Below, piece by piece: positions 1 to 13,055 of a stretch of DNA of 64,000 bases; position 1 is the first letter of the stretch, and each line of letters opens with the position of its first letter. The notes below the pieces were generated by a model. The model was given only the letters and a program-made list of their open reading frames with translations. It made no database searches and had not been told where the DNA came from. The position numbers and the translations under genes were made by a program. This stretch comes from Stichopus chloronotus (Eukaryota; Echinodermata; Holothuroidea; Aspidochirotida; Stichopodidae), in assembly GCA_021234535.1 (NCBI GenBank), contig CM037845.1, positions 1,144,501 to 1,208,500 of the forward strand. Direction: 5' to 3'.

Positions 1-2900
1 CCTTCATGTAAAAGCACAAAACTTCAGCCACTGAAACGAATGGTTTGTGTCCTATCACATCAACTCCCATAACTTGGTTTCTGCTTCTTCTTCACAACTA
101 CCCCCCCCCCTTCCAGTGTAAAAAAGTTTCATTTGAGGAATGTCTGTGGTTTTGATAAACGTTTGTGATGAAAAGAGCTTCGAAAAGTTTAATCCTTGAC
201 GGTTTCGAAAATCTGAAACAAGCAAAACAGAATGGGACAGTAAGCAAACGGTTTATTTTTTAAATGTTCCTAGATCTAGGAAAGTGCTTGTAATTAATGC
301 AGTAAACATTGAATACGCAGTGAGTGATGTGGTGTTAACCACTGATTCACCAAGTTGTCATGTTCCTATAACCACCGTTGAATGTTGTTTCAACTTTTTT
401 TCATTGGAGGCTTTCTACAATTTACCGATCTCGTTCTATTTTGAAAAGCTTTACCCTCATATTATCGTAGCTTGTTTGCACAACTTACTTGGGATCAAAA
501 GTTGCCCACTAACCTGGGGGCTCCAGTTACCAAACCATATGACATGTACATATTTAAAGCATCTCAAAAGAAAATGCAATGAGAAGTGACAACTCTTGGT
601 TGTGAAGTTGTGTTTATGTCATATGTTTAGAGTATTTTTGTGGATGTTATTAAATTTGTTGCATAACTCTGATAAATTCCTGTGTAGAACACCCAGAAGT
701 TCTAGATCACAGTGGATTGATTGAGTTAGAGAGATCTTGACGGGATGTATTATGTGCGCATCAAATGCATGAATGGTACATGTTAAATGGAGAAGAGTAT
801 AGTCTGCTCTTGTGATGGTTAATGCACATAAGATGATTACTACAGTACATGGGAAAGAGATGAATTAAAACTGGGATGGATCATGGACAGAGTAGGTGTC
901 ATGAAAGTGAAAATTGATTATAATGACAAAACAAAGGAATGAAAAATTGAAGGTGCAGTAAACCACAAGGTGACAATGTTTGCTTTTTGTTGTCACATAA
1001 ACTTAAGTTCAAAGAAATTCTTTGGTGAGATAAAGCTGAAAACTATTACTGAATCGTGAGTTACATGGAGGTAAATCAAGATTGGCCTTACGGCTGTTTT
1101 GATGTTGTGCCAAGGTGAATGCGCATTATTATAAAGGTACTGGTGAGTAAATGTGTAGGAGTGAGTTAGGCTGGGTCAATTCAGTTGGTTTACAGTATGT
1201 GGGACGTGCTGTAAACATAGTCACTTAGAGTGTGTGCAAATTGCTCACTGTAAATAGTTTTCAGTTGGTATGGACTCTCGTTATAACTTTTTGAGTTGTT
1301 CTTTGAAGTCAAAGGTCATTTTTCTTATCCACTGAAAATATAACCGTTGAAGATACCAGGAAGTCAAAGGTGCTTTCAAGTTATTTGATCTATGGCTAAT
1401 TGCTCTCTCTGGTTAATGTACTTTAAAGTGTATTGTGTATTTAATCACATGTCATTTGCACTGTAAGGTCAATAGAGGTGATATTTGTATTCTGAAAATA
1501 CAAACAGAGAACCTCAAGAAGTTGCTTCAACTCTACAAACATGGTTTACAGAGTAATAAGTCTAGTCCAGTTGGTGTTCTTTATGTTGTATTCATTTAAA
1601 GTCGAAGGTTATTTGAGGTCAATGAAAGTCATAACTTGTGATAATTGTAAGCTCAGTATGTCAAGAAGTGAAATAAATTTGAAGTGCATTGATTCTATTT
1701 TATTTGCATAAATATTGCTCTTGCATGGTCAGTTACTGAAAGTCTTTGTTTTTCATAGACTACATATTGACTGATGTGTTGGGGCTACATCTGAGAGCTT
1801 TGTGACCGGATTTCTAACTTTGTGTCTAAAGTCTTAATTGATACCGGATGACAATTTGAAAATTGCTCCAAGTTGATGAGTAATTTTCTCTATCCAAACA
1901 TCTACCAGAAATATGCTATACTGGTCATGTTGACTTATTTCATGTATTTAAAAGTTTGTAACAGTACATTATTACAGCTGGCTATGTATGAAACATGAAA
2001 CATTCTTTTGCTGGTGAGATAAAAGGTTTTTACATTTTGAATCAAAATGGGTAATGACATGGCCTTTAATTAGCAACAGTTTGAGTCCAGGTGGTATTGA
2101 AAACTGTGAACTGTAACTGGCACATTAAGTTCAGTTCACCATCGCTCAAAGTCTGTGAAACCTGAAAATATAGTAATTAGTATTTCAGTTTGAAGATGTG
2201 AAAGTTGATATCATTTAGTGGACAGATCAAAGAGTGTGACACCCTTGATCATCACTTTCAGTCAACAATGTTAAAATCTGAAAATGAATGAATGTGTCAA
2301 TTGCTCAGCTCACTTGAAAAAAATGTTGTTAATCACTTTTGAAGCCATAGGACTAGCACTTTCTGATTTCATTTGCTAAAATAAAACAATGAGGACATGA
2401 ATTCTAGACTGTCAAAGTTATGGATCACAAACCAAAAAATGTAGCTAGGGTATTGTTGGAGATAGTACACCCTTGAAAAAGGATCCCCTTTTTCCAGGAT
2501 AGTTTTTGTGTAAAACTTTTGTCTAGTATCCTTATAAGCTACAAACTTCTCATACAATGTAATTGTTGCTTTTCCCATGATACCAAAGAAAATGTTCTTC
2601 GCATGGTCTTGCAACAAACAGGATTTATTGACAAAAAAAAAAAGAACAGGTACTTATTTCCAGTTTCTTCTTGAGACTAATCTTATTCTTGGTGATAAGG
2701 CAACAAAAATAAAAGTGGTCTATTTTGAATCTTATGCTGTAGCTTTTCAACATTTTCTTTATAATATACTTATCGTTGGGGTTAGATTCTGTAGCGATGT
2801 TATGTCAAGGAATTAGAGTGTCTCCAGGGAAGCTGCCATAGTCAGCATTAGTGATTGCTTTATGTGAGTTTGTTGACAGGTTCTATCTGGTGTTAGACAG
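1..2900. other. Non-coding stretch upstream of the first gene model
   Basis: No coding exon can be supported with confidence. A poly-C run lies near 103-113 and an A-run near 2632-2643. Roughly 1290-2300 is degenerate dispersed repeat (separate entry). A possible upstream exon of the 2901-4575 gene lies near 2589-2649: in one frame it reads NVLRMVLQQTGFIDKKKK before a GT. Its phase does not join directly to the exon at 2901, so it is not included in that model. Confidence 0.5.
1290..2300 (+). repeat. Degenerate AGGTCA-module dispersed repeat, copy 1
   Basis: Several diverged units contain hexamers close to AGGTCA at about 10-bp spacing, for example around 1608-1630, where AGGTTA, AGGTCA and AAGTCA follow one another with four-base spacers. 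The same module recurs near 4.7-5.0, 22.4-22.9 and 54.2-55.1 kb. The unit length is roughly 150 bp, judged from the clearer 22.6 kb copy. There is no coding capacity; the class of element is unknown. Confidence 0.45.
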
Positions 2901-4575
2901 GTGATCTCCTAAAAGCACATCAGAAGGTTGTACGTAGGGTCATACTGCCTGATCATCACCCTACAGTATTACATTTTCATTTCATTATACATTCATATTG
3001 TGAAACTACGATGTCGATGGTGCAGGTGAAACAGTAGTTATTCTGGCAAGGGTTGTAATCATGACCGACTCTCACTTTAGAATGTCTACCAAGCTCGTTG
3101 GTAAAAATGGCTGAAGTATGGAGTAACTTAAGTAATATCATGGAAGACAATGAAGGAGGAAGGGGCGGTGGTGATAAAGGCATCAATGTGGTGAAAGAAG
3201 GATCAAGGAAGTTTCCACAGGAAGATGAGATTGATAAACTTATGAGTAAGAAACAAACAGTCAATACTAAAAGCAACTAGAGAGTGTTTCTGTCTTTGAA
3301 AGGCATTTATATTGATGGCAGCAAATTTCCAAGGAATGTTTGCTGTTTGTCCTGCTTTTAGCCTGTATCAACAATAAAGTTTGTCCTCCTTTCAGCCTGT
3401 ACCATTAATACAGTTTGTCCTGTGCCTCCAGCCTGTGCTTTCACCTTGTATCGTTAATTAATACAGCTTATGTGCAGATGTTTTGTTTATGATAAATATC
3501 TGGCCTAATGTAGCTTCCCATTTGCCTCAAATGTGAATGAATGAAATTCATACTGGAGCATATATGTGCAGGAATCATTGTCTGCTCCAGTTGCATGGGA
3601 TTTACTATTTAGGGTTATTGTGGTGCAAAATGTAATGTTTTTGCACAATTGTGAAGTGAAGAGGCTTTCTAGTCACTTGACCTGATTCTAGCAACAGCTT
3701 ACACGAGGAGGCCTGCAGGAAAGCTTCATGCAACCCTGAATTGTTACATAATAATAAAAAAAATAACCTAATCCATGCAGTTTGTAAAATCTTGCACATT
3801 AGTACCAGATGAATGACATTGGATGACCTTACAGTTTTTAGCCTTTTATTCCAATCATTGCCCAGAAATGTTACATTACCAATAAGGCATCATATGGTAA
3901 CATTCTGTGATAATTGTGCCAGGTATGCTGCAGCTGTGTTGATATGCTATATTAATTTAATTGTATCAAGTCTGCTGTAGCTAAACTGATATGCTGTATT
4001 AATTTTACCCAGCATGCTGTAGCTTAAGTCCCAATCCTGGTGAGGTCATCAACATGTCACAGTTGTCAATTTCCTATAGGCTCTACAAATTTGCCTGTAT
4101 GAGTTAACTTGAAAGTGTGCTTTGTTTTGTTGGCAGATTTCCCAACAATACAGTCTCCTCTAAGTCTACACACTCTATTTATTGTTTCAAGTTTTTACAT
4201 GCAAAGTATATGCTTAATGAGCTGTTGCCTCAGTATTTTTGTGTGACAGAAGTATACGTACAATACAGTAGTTGAAATCATTACTGCTATCAATTCACAA
4301 GAAATTGTACAGTGATAGGAATCAGCAATACTGAAATACAGTAGCTATTGTAGCTGTATGGTAATATTTAACCAAGGTTTTATATATCAAAAGATTGATC
4401 TTTATTTGACTGCTGTTTGTCTGAATCAGTTTCAGGCCAAGATACATATTCTCTGGCGCTGCTTAAGAATGTGGTTGGAAAGGAGAATGTGTTCTGGGTG
4501 GGTTCAGAAACATTTCAAGCATCTTTACGCCATTCACAATCTAAAACTCTTGGCCTTTCATCTTGGAAGACTTAA
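2901..4575 (+). CDS. 3' end of an unidentified spliced gene (three exons)
   Basis: Model: exons 2901-2933, 3081-3245 and 4436-4575, stop TAA at 4573-4575; the 5' part is missing. Acceptors are ttagacag, tcactttag and gtttcag; donors are gtaggg and gtaaga. All three exons join in phase. Exon 1 ends with one base (C) that combines with AA of exon 2. Exon 2 ends with one base (A) that combines with GC of exon 3. The predicted tail is about 112 residues, soluble and charged, with the segments DLLKAHQKVV, SLVKMAEVWSNLSNIMEDN, a Gly-rich linker (EGGRGGG), KFPQEDEIDKLM and ENVFWVGSETF, ending LSSWKT. No membrane segment is visible. I do not recognise the family. Without splicing, exon 2 would run on to a TAG near 3278, a possible alternative end. 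An AATAAA lies near 3372. Phase agreement across two junctions favours a real gene, but short exons can be found by chance. Confidence 0.42.
3352..3470 (+). repeat. Short degenerate tandem repeat, about 3 units
   Basis: Three diverged units of roughly 37-45 bp share AGCCTGTA, a variable middle and CAGTTTGTCC-like ends. They lie just after the unspliced end of exon 2 of the 2901-4575 gene, inside the proposed intron. No coding role is visible. Confidence 0.5.
3920..4027 (+). repeat. Short tandem repeat, about 2.5 units
   Basis: Units near 50 bp share the words ATGCTGYAGCT and TGATATGCTRTATTAATTT. The repeat lies in the proposed intron 3246-4435. Confidence 0.5.
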
Positions 4576-4689
4576 ACTGCTTTTTGTTTTGAAGAAATTG
4601 TAACCTCTCTAATCATGTCTATGTGTAGATGTATGTATATGTGTGTGTATATGCTTGTGACACCTACTGTACCGTGTAAACATGATATC

Positions 4690-5060
4690 TGAAGAAGGAA
4701 TCATCGAAACATGTTATATTTGGTATGTACCTGTAGGTGTGCCTTATTGTGGGCAATGAACGTACTGGTTTGGAATGTCGAAGGTTATTTTGGGTCAACA
4801 TGGATCAAATAGTGGAAACATTGTAGACACAATATTTCAAGATGGGAAGCTTGGACAAATCTCATATTTGGTATGTGGATGTACCATATTGAATACATGA
4901 ACCCTGTCATTTTTGGTGTAAGTCAAAAGTCAGCAGGGTCAGCAGTGGTCAACTAGTAATTTCTTTTTATATACAAGACTTCAGAAGGGCAGGTTGAATA
5001 GATTGTCAAATATCTGGCATATAGGTGGTATATCATATTGAATGCAAAAGCTTAATTACA
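4690..5060 (+). repeat. AGGTCA-module dispersed repeat, copy 2
   Basis: This copy carries the same order of words as at 22.5 and 54.3 kb: TCGAAGGTTATTTTGGGTCA, then an 'aagatgggaagcttgga' and 'catatttggtatgt' segment, then a second module with AAGTCAGCAGGGTCAGCAG. Sequence match between copies is by eye only. Confidence 0.5.
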
Positions 5061-7002
5061 TTTGGAGGAGGCCACTTGGGTAAACAAGAGTCATTTTGTG
5101 AACGCTATACATGTACGCACATTCTTCAAATCTCCAAATAGGCTTGGGCACGCAGTATCTGGTATTACGTATGCAAGTGTGTACGTTGGGCTTTGCCTAT
5201 CAGCCATTGTACTCATTCCCACTGGGAACACGATAAAAGACAAAAACTTTTCTACTTTAATATTGCAAGGATTTTTGAAGGGTGGTGATAATCTAAACAC
5301 AGGGTATTATAACAAGTGAGCCTGCAAATACAGTATATACAATTGTGATAGAGAGGAACTAAAAATATGCATGACCACCTTTACTGTTGTTCCTTCAGGA
5401 CAAAATGAAATCAGTAATATAAAGATCTAAATTAAAGTGAAGTGTAGTAAACACACAGTATGCATTACAGCTTGATGTATATCATCCTAACCTGAATTAA
5501 AATTTTATTCAGCTTAGTTTAAGGAGTTATTAAAGAATGGCAATTGGAAGGTAAATCGAACATCACAACCAATAGGCAGCTTCAAGAAACAGGGAAAGAA
5601 AGGGAAGAACAGAGGATATTGTCCCTCTCTAAATTCAAGGGGGGCTAGAAGGGGGGCTAGTACGGGGACAAATATTTACTTTGTAACAGACTGGACATGC
5701 CACACCAGATACATGTTCTTTTGACACGATTATTCTACATGAAAAAGAGAACGACTGAGTCACAAAGCCAGGTGTGAAACCCACCCACAGTAGGGGACTC
5801 CCTGCCCTCACCACCTGTGATAACATGTACTGCAATACTAGTGCAGTATTTGTAGCGTTTACTTACTGGTCGTATCAGAACAGAAGCTACAGAGCATTGC
5901 ATCTTTTTCGGTTCATTCCATACATTTCAACATTTCCAAACTGTTTTTTCATAGATTACATTAGATGACTTAAATTGTAAGTGTAACGTGATATCGTTAC
6001 CTACCGTCAAAGATTTTAGGGGAAATTTTAGGTAATTCTGGCATATAGCCGACGCTGTCATAGAAACGCACTTACCCCAGGAAGGAGAATTTGAACAACA
6101 TGTGCACCCTGTGGCGAGATTTTTATTTTCATTTCATCAAAACCAAGAGATTTGCGAACTGCAGAGACTGTAGAGTTTTGCTAATGCCTCAGTCTGTGAG
6201 ATCATTTTGATTGGAAAGTAGCAGGAACTGACAGAGAGAAATGACATTTGAAGGATGTGTGACATAAAAATGACATTTTGGAATATTGGCTGTATTGATC
6301 ATTGAAAATATTGAAATTGGCCTTAAATTCCATCAAAATCCATCAAATAATGACAATTTTACAGGCAAATTCCTGTCTCGGCATGAATTAACATTGGCTA
6401 GACATGCAACTTTATGATGTTATGAGACTTGGATGAAATGTCTTATGTCATCCTTTGTTTACTTTATTGCAAGAATTTTATACTTCCAAAGGGTTTTGTT
6501 TTGGAAGCATGTATTTTCCTCTTTACAAATATTGATATCACATTACCAATGTGAAACTCAGGAATAACATAATCAAGAGATAATATATGTAGGCCTAGCA
6601 AAAGAAATACTGACACCGTACAACACTTCACCTTATTCTTTTTGCATTTTCATCAAACTTGGAGAGCCGTCAAACTTCAGACCATCAAACTTTGGAGAGA
6701 CTCATCATCTTAAACCATTACAATTCTCCCAACCAGTTACTTCTAGCCCCTCCCCCCCCCACAGCTTGTCTTCTCCTCTACGTGTGTAATCAAAACACTG
6801 TACCCCTGTGTATGCTATGTAATAAGAGCTACTTTGCATCTTTCAAAGTTGCTGTCACTCCATGGCAAAGGGCAGAACCAATTGAGAATATTATTTACCC
6901 CTAGCCAAATATGGTGTTTTAGTACCTGAAAATAATGTATTGAAATATTAAGAATAATTATCCTAGTCTTCTCGGAAGAATTTTTTAAAATAACTTCCAG
7001 TT
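5061..7002. other. Non-coding stretch
   Basis: No gene is supported. Overlapping open frames exist on both strands near 5062-5319, with no splice structure or recognisable motif. A short GGGGCTAG-rich patch lies near 5640-5665. A C-run is present near 6751-6760. Confidence 0.5.
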
Positions 7003-7355
7003 TTATAGGGAAATAGGGCGTTTAGAATATACCAATATGGCATACAAAGAACATAACTTAAATCATTGTTAAACCATTCAGTCTCATCACTAAACATCTG
7101 CAACAGCTCCATCTCCTCAAAGCATTATGCATGTGATGAGTAACGGAACATGCATCATTTGAATTTTGAAAAGTTTGGGTGAACAAATTATTGTTGAGCA
7201 ACAAATAAATGAATCTCTTTCTGTGAGAAACTTATTTCTTGAAAAAAAGGCTACTGTCCTTCCTTATTTGAATAATCTTTCATTCTATATCCATAAACAT
7301 TGGTTTTAAAGGTATGGTTGTTTTCTGTAAAACAAATGCCTTATTTCCCTGTAAA
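7003..7355 (+). mobile_element. MITE family 1, copy A (TIR element, TTAA-type ends)
   Basis: The ends are imperfect terminal inverted repeats. The left end reads AGGGAAATAGGGCGTTT after TTAT; the right end, reverse-complemented, reads CAGGGAAATAAGGCATTT. The interior is collinear with the inverted copy at 47868-48224: both share AAACCATTCAGTCTCATCA, CATTATGCATGTGATGAGT and TTGGGTGAACAAATTA. The lengths (353 and 357 bp) agree. No coding capacity, so this is a non-autonomous DNA transposon. The better copy B shows intact TTAA flanks, as in piggyBac-type insertion. Confidence 0.8.
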
Positions 7356-9139
7356 GTGAATTTTTGTCACTAAATCTCAGTATCTGGTGACTTTCACAGA
7401 GCATGCAAAGCCCAAACAATTAATCTAACCTACAAAGCATTCTCTTACTTTGTTTTCTCCTATGGAATGTTAATTATTAATTGACAAATATTTACTGCAT
7501 TATTTAGTCACATTCTGGCACTTTTGCATCTGAAGAATCTTCTCTACAAAATAGAAATTTGCAAATATTTCAAATTTTGCCAAACCATTCCAAGCAATAT
7601 TGTTTTATAGAGATGATCATTGTACGCACAGTACTCAAAAGCGTCATACAAAGTTCAGTCTTCCAGTGTTTGCCCAAATTTATTACCATTTTCTTTATTT
7701 GCCTCAGACAGGCAGATTAGACAAAGAAATATATTAAAAAGGAGGGGCAGACACTTTCTTGGAAAGATTCCGTAATGCAACATCATTGGCTGATTCACGG
7801 GTAGCAACAATTTTGCATATATGATAACAGGTACAATATATGTAATTCTGATTGGTCAATGTCATCACCTATCCCGTGATCCTTAATTGTTTAGTGTGGT
7901 TCATGCGTTTCCCCGCACTGGTAATCTAGCTGTCAAATGTCAACCTCTGTATACTATGTAGGCCTGTGTCACCGTATCTCTCCATTTCTCGTTTATCCTG
8001 TCATCGTCACGTAACTCGATTCAAATCATCATCATCAATTTAATTCTCATCAAATTTATGTGTGCCAATCGAATCAACTGTCAAAGAAATGGATCAGTAA
8101 TTGACAAAAGTCAAGTATAAAGTATCTCTTTTCATTCTTCTGTCCTGATGTCTCTCTCTCTCTACTGTAAGTTGTAACTGGAACTTCCTGTTAATTAACA
8201 TTCGTCGCCGAGGCAGACGTACAACAACTGTAACACCCCCTTAAACCCCCATTTATGACAATACGGTATCTTACAGAAATATGCTAGATAATAAGTATTT
8301 CTATAGTTTGAAAAGGTCACACCACTGAGAATTTAACATAGAGGCTACCATTTATTGTTTGACTTGAAGTGGTAGATCAGAGTGCTGACAATTCTCTGAT
8401 TTAAGTTCTATTATTCTGGGAGATTATCCATTCTGCAAATTATTTTGATCAATTTTTCTGTGAAAAACGGTCATTTCATTGTAAAATTTAATTCATAGTC
8501 ATTGTGTGTGCATGATACAAAATGTAATGTTTGTTTTTATTCAAACTGTGCTGGAATTGTGTTTTCATTATACTACATGAATACTCATTATCATACTGGA
8601 TACATAGCCTACAGCTTTTGCCAGTCACTATTTTCATTGGCTACCGTCTAAGTTTTGAATAACTTCCTCAAACACAGATGATTTGCCTTTTCCTTTGGTT
8701 TTCAAGGAATCAATACATTGTTACAGCTGTTGTTCAAACATACTTAACAAGCTTTTCTAAGAAAAACTGAGAATTTTGTTAGAATGTTAGCTAATATTAT
8801 TGCCTTTGAATAATACAAAGACTTATTAACATTATACAGTACCTGTCTGTATGAAGTCTAGATATAAATATTCTTTCGTTTTTTTTATCCCGGTATCATC
8901 GACCTAGAATTGGGATGAGCATTTCCAGCAGTTTTTAAACTGTGATTAGGGACACTGTAAACTGCTACCAGCATGTGGAAGTTGTTGTGACTTTTGTTCC
9001 ATGTTCATGTTTAGCTGAGGAAGTTGTAGAGAAGTGTTCCTCCAGATTCCACACTGTATTATTTTTAGCTGATACTTCACAGTACCCATACTATTTCTGA
9101 ATGCTGATGAATAATAGCTTGTCTGAATATCATCTCGTC
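7356..9139. other. Non-coding stretch
   Basis: AT-rich sequence with no supportable exon. A short TC-run lies near 8152-8162. Nothing else with clear structure was found. Confidence 0.5.
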
Positions 9140-9585
9140 TCAATCTTGCAGTCACTGGGTCCCCAGATCAAATCTGGGTGGAACGACTCGGAAATTTTAT
9201 GGGGACTCATATTTACTTGTTAAGTAAAGCTGTTTATGGTGGTGCTGAGGAGGTTGCTTGGTGATTTCAATTTGGGTACCTTTTGTCCGATTCAGGTGTC
9301 GTCAGCTTCAGGTTGCTCGGTACAGCTAATGGGCTTCTGAGCTGGGCAGGTCCGCCATCCCTCCTAGCCTTTAGGAAAGTGGCTAAAGACTGGAGGGTAC
9401 ACTCTCATGCGTCGGATGGGGACATTAAATGGCAGCCCCTGGAGCTGGGTTGGATATGGATGGGATTATTGGTTCACCCCTGTCTCATTACCCTCTGAAC
9501 ACTGATGGAAAAGAGCAGGACTTCATGGAATAGGATCCCTCAATGAATATTCATACTTTCTGATCCTCTAATTCTAAACTAAGCT
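9140..9585 (+). mobile_element. tRNA-derived SINE, copy 1 (head decayed)
   Basis: The segment is collinear with 49482-50003. Shared words include CACTGGGTCCCC, TTGGTGATTTCAATT, GTCCGATTCAGGTGTC, AGGTTGCTCGGTACAGCTAA, AGTGGCTAAAGACTGG, ATTACCCTCTGAACACTG-like and TTTCTGATCCTC. Here the tRNA-like head keeps only the T-arm region (AGATCAAATCTGG); the A-box half is not recognisable. The second copy retains more of the head. Frames through it have no selected coding look. Confidence 0.75.
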
Positions 9586-10199
9586 TAACTCTCAGTCTGT
9601 ATTCAGTGATGTGAACTGTAAATACTGTTACATTTTTCTTCAAGAATTAGATTAAAACTGATCAGTTCAAAGACATTTTGACGAAAGTGAAAGTTCTGTT
9701 TATGTCATGTTGCATTAACCTGGTTATGTGAATAAATTGAGTCAGGTAACTGGAAAGTACATTTGATCTGCAATCAAACATACGTTTGAGAGTTAAGACT
9801 TGAATGAGATGAATTTACCTGATTTCTAAGAATTTACCAACTGAAAACTGTAAGTACAAAATGACTATTAATTGCTCTTACCAAATTAGTTATACTTTTG
9901 GAACACAAAGAGAATACAATTTAACGCAGGATGTGCTGTTTGAGAAACAAACATGACCTTTATCATTAATCTTCCATCATTTTCTTCCATTTGATACCAA
10001 TCTGGAAAATAGCATCTGTGCAACGTTTCTTTCAGGAGAAATTTCATCACTTAGAGTGTTAATTACAATAGAGTAAAGAGTGATTTTATTTTTCGGCTAA
10101 AAAGATAGCAGATTTGGACCCTGAGGTAAATGTACTTTACGACTACCACAACGAAACTCCATTGCAATCACATTTCCTTTGAAAATTAGGCTCTATTTG
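9586..10199. other. Non-coding stretch
   Basis: AT-rich; no exon, RNA gene or repeat recognised. Confidence 0.5.
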
Positions 10200-13055
10200 G
10201 ACAAGTAGACCACTGTACAGGTGTTTTTACAAGTTTTTAGAACTGCAAGAAGTATAGTCAGGCCTATTGTGTACTTTGGAGAACTCAGGAATAACAGCCT
10301 GCTTTGAATGTAATTTAAACATCACAGATTCATCCTTAGAGTCAGCCTTAATGACCACAGATCCCAATACTTTATTCATTTTCGCAGGTGACTTAAACAT
10401 TGACTTCCTCAAAGTCAACACGAATCCATCTGTAAGCGACTATTTTAATCTTATGAGATGCTACCTTTTTACACCAGCCATTACTTTACCAACTAGAATC
10501 ACTGACAGTACTCTCTCTCTTATTGATCATATATTTGTTCGTCTGCCAAGTACTGTAGGTTTGTTGCTTCTACAATCACTGCTGGTAACCTGTATTGCGA
10601 CATAAGTGATCGTATACCTAACTTTTGTTTTATCAGCGACCCTGGTACTAACCCTAACAGGAGCAGGCCAATGGTCTGACGGTATCACAACAGAAATTTT
10701 GCAAGCTTTATTCAATCAGTTGAATGTACTGACTTTTCATAAGTTTTTGCTTGTCCTGATGCTAATGATGAATACAATGCTTTCATATCTAGGATTATTT
10801 CTTTACATGATATTTAATTTTTCTAGAGTTAAATTGTCTAGAAAGCAACTTAAAAGCAAGCCATGGATAACTATATTAAAAAGTCTATAAGACGTAAAAA
10901 CCTACTTTTCCGTAGGTATATTGACAATCCAACTCCTGAAAAACATGCTTTCTTGTCCAGTTACAGAAATATATTAAATAAATCCATCAGGTATTCCAAA
11001 TCGTCATATTACAAGAATACTGATTGCAGCTAGGCAGCACTCCCCTCAAAAAACATGGGCCATCTTAAATGAATTACTTAATAGGAATAAAAAGTCTACC
11101 CCTGTAGTAAGTGGCATCATCCACAACAATGCAACCATAAATGACAACATTGGCATTGCAAAGTCTTTCAATGATTATTTTTCTACAATTGGTAACAATT
11201 AAGCTTGGTGATAATATTTCTAGTACCACTGACCCTCGGCAAGTTCTTACACGGTGGTAGCGCAAGTACTATTTTCTTGGCACCTGTCACTGATGATGAA
11301 ATCCTGAAAGAAATTTTTTTCTTTGTAAGATGACAAATCCCCTGGATTAGATGAAATTACCCCTAAGATTTTAAAATCTATTTCACATGTTATTGTTCCA
11401 ATTTTGTGTCACAGTGTTTAACCTTGTGTTTTCCTCTGGAATACATCCTGATGCCCTGAAAGTTGCGAAAGTCATTCCTATTTTCAAAAAGGGAGATTGC
11501 AAGTATCCAGAGAACTATCGTCCGATTAGCTTGTTACCTTGTATTAATAAACTTCTTGAAAAGACTATTGAAAAGCGACTTAGATTATTCTGGGATCATA
11601 ACAACACTCTCTTTGAGCACCAGTTTGGTTTCAGGAAAAATCATGATACCAGTCATGCACTACTAGAAACTGTCAATTGCATACGTTCATATTTAGACGA
11701 CGGGGATAATGTTTTAGGTCTATACTTAGATCTAAGGAAAGCGTTCGATACCGTCGACAATAGAATTCTTCTTGCTAAGTTATACAGTTATGGTGTTCGT
11801 GGTAAAGCATATGATGTCATGTCTAGTTACCTTTCTAACAGAAAACAACGTACTTATGGTAATGGTGTCTTATCTAGCTATGCAGATATCAATATTGGTG
11901 TCCTGCAGGGTTCTGTTCTTGGACCCTTGCTTTTCCTAATTTATGTTAATGATATTCATAATGTAGTCTGTAATGAGTCTTTGAGACTTTTGCTGATGAT
12001 ACTAATGTTTTTTTGTTCACGATGATGATTTTTTCAAACTTGTTTCTAAGGCGCAGACTGTCGTAAGCCAACTCAAAAGTTGATTCAACTCCAACAAACT
12101 TACTCTACACTTAGGCAAAACCAACTTTTCGATTTTTCATTCAAGGGACCGTGGCGCTCATTCTTGTCCAAACCATTTTATTCTGAACGACACCAATATT
12201 TGTAAGACAGCCTGTGCTAAATACTTAGGATTCTGATTGACGACAAGCTTTCTTTCAAAAATCACATTGATGACCTTTGCAATAAGCTCATTAAATACAA
12301 TGGCATTTTCTATCATCTCAGAACTTCACTTCCCCCTGCCGTTGCTATTCAGCTTTATTATTCTCTCGTCTACTCTATGGTTTCTTATGGTATTGAAATT
12401 TTCGGGGTAGCTAGTGCTTCTGTTATGAAGCCATTACAAGTTCTTCAAAACAGAATTCTAAAAACCATTACCTTTTCACCTTGTCATTATCCTACAGATA
12501 AACTTCACAGTAAGCTTGGGGTTCTTAAGGTCTGTGATATTCATATCCTTAAGATTTGTACCTTTATTTATAAATATATTAACAATAAATTACCACGTCT
12601 TTTGTGACATTGTTAACCCTAGAAATTCCTCGCACATGCCCAACCATACAAGAAGTAACGCACTCTTTGCAGTTACCAGGCATAATACTAAACACGGGAA
12701 GCTTCTCTTGAATAATTGTTGTTCCAAAACTTGGAGTGATCTTCCGAATGATATAAAGCTCTGTAAGTCGTATAAAACCTTTAATGTAAAATGAAATCTC
12801 ATCTCATTGGCAATTACGTGCTTTGAACTGTATGCTTTTTATGACTCAAGCCTTTTTTCTTTTTTGTCTTCTTCTTCTTGCTTTTGTTTTTGTGCTTTTT
12901 TGTGTGTTTTCTGTTTCCTTTAAGGTGGCTAGCTGTGATAAACATATTACTGGTTTTACTAGCGTCCTGTTCATTCCACTGCATTGTACGACTGCATCTT
13001 TCTTCTTAATTTGCCTGTATGTATATATGTATGTATGAACGAAAATAAACGAAAG
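10200..13055 (+). mobile_element. Decayed non-LTR retrotransposon (LINE, Jockey/CR1-like)
   Basis: The parts in order are the C-terminal part of an apurinic-type endonuclease (FAGDLNIDF near 10381, then DSTLSLIDHIFV), a linker, a reverse transcriptase domain (see separate entry), and a C-terminal domain with W-S-D-L-P-N-D near 12733-12755. The 3' end is a T-rich segment with TATGTATGTATG and AATAAACGAAA near 13015-13055. The N-terminal endonuclease half is missing, so the copy is 5'-truncated, as is usual for LINEs. Several frameshifts and an in-frame stop (about 10603) make it non-functional. The exact 5' boundary is uncertain; no target-site duplication was established. Confidence 0.88.
11300..12025 (+). 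pseudogene. LINE reverse transcriptase domain, frameshifted
   Basis: An uninterrupted frame from about 11387 encodes the fingers and palm. Visible motifs are IFKKGDCKYPENYRPISLLP, a HQFGFRK motif near 11620, DLRKAFDTVD near 11730-11759 (first catalytic Asp) and GVLQGSVLGPLLF near 11899. The FADD box (second catalytic Asp pair) is at 11989-12000 but in a different frame, so an indel between about 11960 and 11989 splits the active site. The frame then ends at 12025. Upstream, the segment with P-G-L-D near 11340 is in yet another frame. Typical of an inactive LINE copy. Confidence 0.88.

Noticed and set aside
9283..9498. Open frame through the first SINE (shared with 49638-49955)
   Set aside because: Both frames lie in the SINE body and are not collinear as proteins.
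10606..10890. Separate hydrophobic 94-codon protein
   Set aside because: It lies inside the LINE between endonuclease and reverse transcriptase, in an off-frame reading.
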